A stretch of 64,000 nucleotides of DNA, taken from Thiothrix nivea DSM 5205. Lineage in GTDB: Bacteria; Pseudomonadota; Gammaproteobacteria; Thiotrichales; Thiotrichaceae. Below are positions 59,618-64,000 of this stretch, piece after piece. The notes beneath the pieces are model-generated. The model did no database searches, was not told where the DNA came from, and was given only the letters and a program-made list of their open reading frames with translations. Where the stretch lies: NCBI RefSeq assembly GCF_000260135.1, contig NZ_JH651384.1:2793693-2857692 (forward strand). Reading direction: 5' to 3'. Each line of letters starts with the position of its first letter. Within the stretch, counting starts at the first letter, position 1. Both the position numbers and the translations under genes were made by a program.

Positions 59618-60424
59618 TTATTTGCTGCACACTTCCTTGGCAAACGTTGGGTAATCAACGGTCTTGTCGCTTTCACAGGCAATCTTGCAGCGCCGCCCAA
59701 AAGCATCGGCCATGAAACCGGGGTGTTCCCCAACCGCCGCGACCCCGCGCATCAGGTAACCGGCGAAGCTGGCCTGGGGATCCTGGCAGGTGGGGTCAGT
59801 GTCGCGGTAATCACGGCAGGCGCTCAGGGCTTCGTCATACAGCCAGCGGCAGTTTTCTTCGCCAAGGAAGCTTTTGGCGACGTTTTCCAGTTGGATGGTC
59901 AGCTGGTCGCCTTGCAGGGTGGCAACTTTATGCTTGCCTGCCTGAAACCCCAAATCCAGCAACAGGCGGTCGCCATCGACATTCAGCTTGAGGTCGTCCG
60001 GGTACGCGGTGAAATCATCTTCGCTACGGATTTCCGGGCCTTTACTTTTGTCCAGCAGCAGGAAGTAAAACTGGTTTTGCGGGCAAGCAGTGCCGCCGCA
60101 GTTGGAGCCGAATAGTACAATGTCACGCTGGTTTTGTTTGATGTACTGGTGCAGGGAAAGGTAAAAGGCTTCCTGCTGGAAAACGGGTTTACCATCCAAA
60201 CTCAAGGTGTCGGGCGGCATTTCAGGTTCGCTGCGGGCGAGTTCCAGTTTGCCGAAACGGGTCTGGAGGGCGTTTTCCTCAACGGGAACTTCCTGGATAT
60301 AGGTTTCCAGCACTGCGATCCTGGCGGTTGATGTTGGTTCGGCAGACGGTTTTTGTTCGCAGCCGGACAGCGCCAGCAACATCAGGCAGCAAGCTGCGGA
60401 ACCGGTTTGCATCCAGTGTTTCAT
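59618..60424 (-). CDS. Hypothetical lipoprotein
   Basis: About 268 residues from ATG 60424; ATG 60472 adds 16 non-hydrophobic residues. Signal ending L-A-L-S-G-C, then a mature part with several Cys (NCGGTACPQN, ENCRWLY, DPTCQDP, RRCKIACES). Lies just downstream of hipA, probably cotranscribed. Function unknown. Confidence 0.65.
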   Translation of the reverse strand: MKHWMQTGSAACCLMLLALSGCEQKPSAEPTSTARIAVLETYIQEVPVEENALQTRFGKLELARSEPEMPPDTLSLDGKPVFQQEAFYLSLHQYIKQNQRDIVLFGSNCGGTACPQNQFYFLLLDKSKGPEIRSEDDFTAYPDDLKLNVDGDRLLLDLGFQAGKHKVATLQGDQLTIQLENVAKSFLGEENCRWLYDEALSACRDYRDTDPTCQDPQASFAGYLMRGVAAVGEHPGFMADAFGRRCKIACESDKTVDYPTFAKEVCSK

Positions 60425-60476
60425 GGTGATGTTCAAGCCTGTTGGTGGGGTCGGGGTCGTTGGATTTTCCATGATC

Positions 60477-61730
60477 TTAATGGATAGCCGTCAACTCGGC
60501 AATTCCCTGTTTCCAGAGGGCCAGCATCCGCTCGCCGACCTCGCTGAACGCGGGGTGTTGTTGCTGGTATGCCTGCAATTCCGGCAAGGTGGCTTCCAAC
60601 CCGTGTGCCACCCAGCCCAGCAGGTGCTTGCCACGGCGTTCGCTGATATTGCAGAACTGGCGGGCGAAAGCCAGCAGCGCCTTGCGTTCCGGGAATGCCT
60701 TGCTGCCGCCGAACAGCAGCGCCAGCGTGTCGTTGGGGATGTAGGGCGTGGTGGAAACGATGTCGAATGCGGGTGCAAAGCGTATTTCGTCTTCCGGGTC
60801 GTCATAGAGCACGCCGAAATTTTTCAGGTGGGCGTCGCCGTTGCGTACTGTGCAGGTCAGCGCCAGCGACAGGAAGAATTGTTCCAGCGCTTCATGTACG
60901 CGGTGGGGGGAAACGAACTGGCGGATGCGTTCGGCAATATCCTGATAACTGCCGACATATTTGTCATCGGTAGCCAGGCCGTTGAGGACACAGAAATCCT
61001 CGAAACCCAGGTAGCCGCCTTTGGCATCCAGATCGAAACGCTTGACGATTAGCAACCTGCCTTGGGCGGCCAGTTCCACTTCGGGCGTTTCCAGCCCGGC
61101 GCGGCGGGCGGCCTGCATACAGAAATATTCGTTGGCGGCCAGCTGAGGGAAGCGTTCCGGGTTCCATGCCTTGACGATGTGGGTGGCGTCGCGGTAACTG
61201 AACTGTTCCGGCTGGGCGGCGCTGGCCACGGTATCAGCGTCACGTACCAGTACTTTGGGCTGTACGCCGGAAATGCCGGAATAGCGCGCGTAACGTTGCA
61301 GCAGCTCGGCAAACAGGTCTTCGCTGCCGGTGTAGGCGCGCAGTTCCCGCATATCCTGCATTGGCATGGCATCCAGGGTGCTGCCCGCCGGGGCGATGCG
61401 GATGCGCCCGATTTGCGAGTGGCCGATAATGCCCAGCAAGGCCAGGTCATCGAAATGCTGTACGGTTTTCTGGAAACGGTTGCGCAGCAGCTCGCGCAGT
61501 TCGCCTTCCGGCAGGTTCATCTGGAAAATGGGGTGTACGCCTTGCTGGAATCCGTACTGGTCGGGCATCACCGGCATGGTCAGGGATACTGCCTGTTGCG
61601 GGCTGGCGTCCGGCAAATAGCCGAATATATAGGCATGGGAACGCACCACGCTGCGCCCGAGTACGCCGCTGTATTCGCCGTGTACGTAAATGTCGAGGCT
61701 GCCTTCGTTGGGTGATGGTGATTTGTTCAT
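60477..61730 (-). CDS. hipA: HipA-family kinase toxin
   Basis: 417 residues. Has the N-terminal couple domain (VHGEYSGVLGRSVVR) and the HipA kinase with RNGDAHLKNFGVLYDD (catalytic loop) and FDIVSTTPYIPND (metal-binding Asp). Phosphorylates a target such as glutamyl-tRNA synthetase in E. coli HipA; the target here is not known. Start overlaps the hipB stop (ATGA). Confidence 0.88.
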   Translation of the reverse strand: MNKSPSPNEGSLDIYVHGEYSGVLGRSVVRSHAYIFGYLPDASPQQAVSLTMPVMPDQYGFQQGVHPIFQMNLPEGELRELLRNRFQKTVQHFDDLALLGIIGHSQIGRIRIAPAGSTLDAMPMQDMRELRAYTGSEDLFAELLQRYARYSGISGVQPKVLVRDADTVASAAQPEQFSYRDATHIVKAWNPERFPQLAANEYFCMQAARRAGLETPEVELAAQGRLLIVKRFDLDAKGGYLGFEDFCVLNGLATDDKYVGSYQDIAERIRQFVSPHRVHEALEQFFLSLALTCTVRNGDAHLKNFGVLYDDPEDEIRFAPAFDIVSTTPYIPNDTLALLFGGSKAFPERKALLAFARQFCNISERRGKHLLGWVAHGLEATLPELQAYQQQHPAFSEVGERMLALWKQGIAELTAIH

Positions 61731-61999
61731 TTGCGGCGACCTGTTTTACGGTGTTCGGCTTCATCGACCAAAGTGTGCAGGGTCGGGCGGCGCGGTGTCA
61801 GGGGTTGGGCATTCAGTTCCAGCCCTAGCACTGAGCACAAAGCCATGACCTTGCGGATACCGATTTCCGGGATGGTGCCATTTTCAATACCGGAGAGGGT
61901 AGCGCGGCTGATACCGGCCAGTTCGCACAGGTCAGTCTGGTTTAATTCGCGTTGTTTGCGCGCATGGCGCAGGGTTTTCCCTAATGATTGCATATCCAT
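61727..61999 (-). CDS. hipB: HipB-like HTH antitoxin
   Basis: 90 residues. XRE HTH LGKTLRHARKQRELNQTDLCELAGISRATLSGIENGTIPEIGI. ATG 61999 (MDMQS) is preferred over 62017. Neutralises HipA and represses the operon. Confidence 0.86.
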   Translation of the reverse strand: MDMQSLGKTLRHARKQRELNQTDLCELAGISRATLSGIENGTIPEIGIRKVMALCSVLGLELNAQPLTPRRPTLHTLVDEAEHRKTGRRK

Positions 62000-62050
62000 G
62001 TCTTGTATATAATGCAAAATGACTATTTCACTTCAAGATGTATTGTATAT
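61998..62050. promoter_or_regulatory. Direct-repeat operator candidate of hipBA
   Basis: Two 13-base repeats (61998-62010 and 62038-62050, ATGTmTTGTATAT with 12 of 13 identical) are 40 bases apart, about four helical turns, over the hipB start and its promoter. A -10-like TATATA lies in the first repeat on the minus strand. Confidence 0.45.
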
Positions 62051-62141
62051 GACTCATATTGAAAGTGCTGTATACCCTATCGCCAGCTTTTCCTTTCTGT
62101 TAAATTGTTAAGTGGTTAGTTCAGTTGAGGAAAATAAAACT

Positions 62142-62762
62142 ATGTCTGCATTTGAAGTAGCGGATTATATGCGCGTTCGTCTCAAATCCTTGAAAATGAC
62201 GACGACGGAAGCGGCCAGACGCTCGGGGATTTCCCGCCAAACCTGGCACAAACTGTTGCGCGCTGATATCAGTGAAGCCCGCCTGTCCACCTTGGTCAAG
62301 GTGGCGGAAACGCTGGAGGCTCACCCTCTCAGCATGTTACGCATTTATTTCAATGAGAGCCTGGATAAAAAGACCGGCAGATCCTCGAAACAAGCCAAAG
62401 GCGACAACAAGTTTGCCTACGGTTTCGTGGGGGATGTGACCTGCCCGGATAATAGCGTTGTCCAGACTGCCCTGGAATTTGAGAAAATCTGGGAAGTGGC
62501 CAACCTGGGTAGCGAGCCGTGGATTGGCTGGCAACTGCAATGTATGGATGAACCACAACAGGCTGCACTGACGCCGTTGAGCAAGAGTATTCCCATTCCT
62601 GACACCCAGCCGGGGGAACATGCGCGTTTGGGCGTGCATTTCCGTGCACCGGATGTTGCCTGTCATGCGATTTCACACTGGAAGTGCGTCAATGCCAATG
62701 GCGAAGTCGTATTCCCCAGATTGAGCGGGCTGTATTGCATGGTCAAGGTAGTGGATGAGTGA
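62142..62762 (+). CDS. HTH protein with NBR1-type Ig domain
   Basis: 206 residues. N-terminal XRE-like HTH (MTTTEAARRSGISRQTWHKLL) paralogous to that at 9126; C-terminal domain (about 95-206) resembles the NBR1 Ig-like fold: FEKIWEVANLGSEPWIGWQLQC, IPIPDTQPGEHARLGVHFRAPD and GLYCMVKVV. Rare domain pairing in bacteria. Divergent from hipB. Confidence 0.72.
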   Translation: MSAFEVADYMRVRLKSLKMTTTEAARRSGISRQTWHKLLRADISEARLSTLVKVAETLEAHPLSMLRIYFNESLDKKTGRSSKQAKGDNKFAYGFVGDVTCPDNSVVQTALEFEKIWEVANLGSEPWIGWQLQCMDEPQQAALTPLSKSIPIPDTQPGEHARLGVHFRAPDVACHAISHWKCVNANGEVVFPRLSGLYCMVKVVDE

Positions 62763-62797
62763 TATTAGTGAGTCCATGCTATGGGGATTTCAACCTC

Positions 62798-62900
62798 ATG
62801 GACTTTATTGTGGAACTGCATCAGGCCGCGACGCTGGATGAGGCGTTTGCGGCTTACGAAAAACTGGTGCAATCGCTAGGGTTTGATGGGGCGTTAGGTG
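62798..62900 (+). pseudogene. N-terminal fragment of LuxR-type autoinducer regulator
   Basis: ATG then MDFIVELHQAATLDEAFAAYEKLVQSLGFDGAL, typical of the autoinducer-binding domain start. The frame then enters the insertion element at about 62900-62916, so the gene is truncated. No synthase seen. Confidence 0.55.
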
Positions 62901-62902
62901 AT

Positions 62903-64000
62903 TTACCTCAAAGACATTACCCAAAAACAGGGCGAATCAGAATGTCCCATTTTGGTAAAGCAGCATTTCTTTCCAGCCTCGCCTCAACAGCCTCCATAGC
63001 TTTTTTGCTGAGGGTCACACCCTTCTCATAAACCTTGTGGCTGAATTCGACCATGGGGTTGATGCCTTTCCAGGTCATGGTTTTTGCCCATTCCAGCAGG
63101 GTTTCGGCATCCTTGAGCTGGGTGCCGTTCCAGTGTTGTTCCAGAATCCCCCAGCAGCGTTCAATCGGGTTGTACTTGCTGTGGTAAGGCGGGTAGTACA
63201 GCAGGTGGACTGTCTTACCGGTATGGTTGGCGAATTCCACCATGCGCTTGAGGAATTGCGTCCTGATCCCGCTGCTTTCCGGGCCATTGTCCGCTTTGAT
63301 CTGGATGCACTGGCAGGCGTCCTTGTCAGCAGAAGGCATCTGTTCCCATACCCGGCACAGGGAATCCACGATGAAGTCACTGGTTTTGCTGGAACTGCCG
63401 AAGGTCAGGTAAACCTGCCCACTGTCCTCATCCAGTACGCCAAAAGGGATGTATTTCTCTTTGCAGCCCATCTCATGGTCAGCGGCTTTATTGTCACCCC
63501 GTGTTTTCCCGCCCCGTGAGTAGTCACCGATGTTGACGGTCGCCTTGCAGTCCATGCTCAGGCGTTTGACCGCCCCATCGGCAAACTGCCCATCGTTGGC
63601 CTGGATATTGGCGAAGATGGCGTCGGTTTCTGGAATTTTTTTTGCGGCTTGGCTTTCTCCACCTTGCGCAGGCGGTAGCCATTCCGGTTGAGTATCCGCG
63701 CCATGGTGCTGGGGGCGGGCACTTGTCCACCGCTGAAACCCATGGCCTGTAACTGCCGGATGGCTTCCGCCGCCGTCAGGCGGGTGTAGGCGATGCTGCT
63801 GCGGAATGTCGGGTCTTGCTGGCTATGTGCTTCCGCCAGCGCCAGCAAGGCGGCTGCCGCTTCCGGCTGGGTTTCCTCCCAGCGCTTCTGGCCACAATAC
63901 GCCGCCTGCGCACCCACGCAAACCATGCCGCTGCGCTGTTCCTCCAAACCCAACTGCACCCCCTCCCGACCCCAGCCAAAACACCTTTCAGTCTGGCGGG
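62903..64000 (-). mobile_element. ISAzo13-family insertion element, right end outside window
   Basis: Left boundary near 62900 is inferred from the end of the LuxR-like frame and the transposase stop at 62917. The terminal repeat could not be confirmed because the other end lies beyond 64000. Confidence 0.7.
62917..64000 (-). CDS. ISAzo13-type transposase in two frames across an A8 run, 5' end cut
   Basis: The upstream frame (to 63558) has LTAAEAIRQLQAMGFSGGQVPAPSTMARILNRNGYRLRKVEKAKPQKK. It then meets eight A residues (63636-63643 on the plus strand as T8). A -1 shift there continues into IPETDAIFANIQANDGQFADGAVKRLSMDCKATV with the DDE motif: SMDCKATV (Asp), KADNGPESS (Asp), NPIERCW (Glu). 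Either transcriptional slippage or ribosomal frameshifting would make the full protein, or it is an ordinary mutation. Confidence 0.7.

Overview
The window looks like a chromosomal segment of a sulfur-oxidising filamentous gammaproteobacterium, most likely Thiothrix or a close relative in Thiotrichales. The call rests on a complete APS-pathway sulfite-oxidation cluster (sat, aprB, aprA) followed by adk and a pyrophosphate-dependent phosphofructokinase, a sulfur-globule-type envelope protein, a proteobacterial-type glutamate-cysteine ligase, an NhaD antiporter, and moderately high GC content with AT-rich intergenic gaps. Taxonomy is inferred; no rRNA or tRNA gene was seen.

Layout. 1-2923: minus-strand class I ribonucleotide reductase large subunit, cut by the window edge and carrying a LAGLIDADG intein. 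3288-6034: a copper/metal-RiPP type operon (EF-hand Cys peptide, MNIO enzyme, HvfC/BufC partner, Cys-repeat lipoprotein, small lipoprotein). 6040-9404: a membrane-anchored AraC regulator, an epimerase/DUF2269/DUF4166 cluster and a small HTH protein. 9366-13157: a divergent GNAT-C39 / DUF2817 / RimK-like ATP-grasp cluster. 13182-23739: housekeeping (tpm, yidD, sulfite-exporter family, hisI, hslVU, rlmI, SDR), a sulfur globule protein and a LysR regulator. 23912-28786: two low-complexity lipoproteins, a protease-endonuclease fusion and a MazEF-like toxin-antitoxin pair. 28789-41264: uvrD, purU, nhaD, gshA, an RRM protein, proC, yegQ and others.

41573-48472 is the energy-metabolism core. AprBA converts sulfite plus AMP to APS. 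Sat converts APS plus PPi to ATP and sulfate. Adk can regenerate AMP from ADP, and the PPi-phosphofructokinase running in the gluconeogenic direction would release the PPi that Sat needs. Grouping these genes suggests co-ordinated supply of both co-substrates.

48549-64000 is an accessory region: a SLOG-like/patatin pair beside a response regulator, a frameshifted IS30 element abutting a beheaded hsdS, a Fic protein, a phosphoesterase, a MITE-like IS derivative, a pentapeptide-repeat remnant, a HipBA module, an HTH/NBR1-Ig protein and an ISAzo13-type element that truncates a LuxR-like gene at the right edge.

The strongest candidates for new biology are the EF-hand-containing MNIO substrate with its repeat lipoprotein companion, the ribonucleotide reductase intein with glycine at the +1 position, the SLOG-patatin pair, and the protease-nuclease fusion. 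All functional assignments come from reading the sequence; no database search was run.
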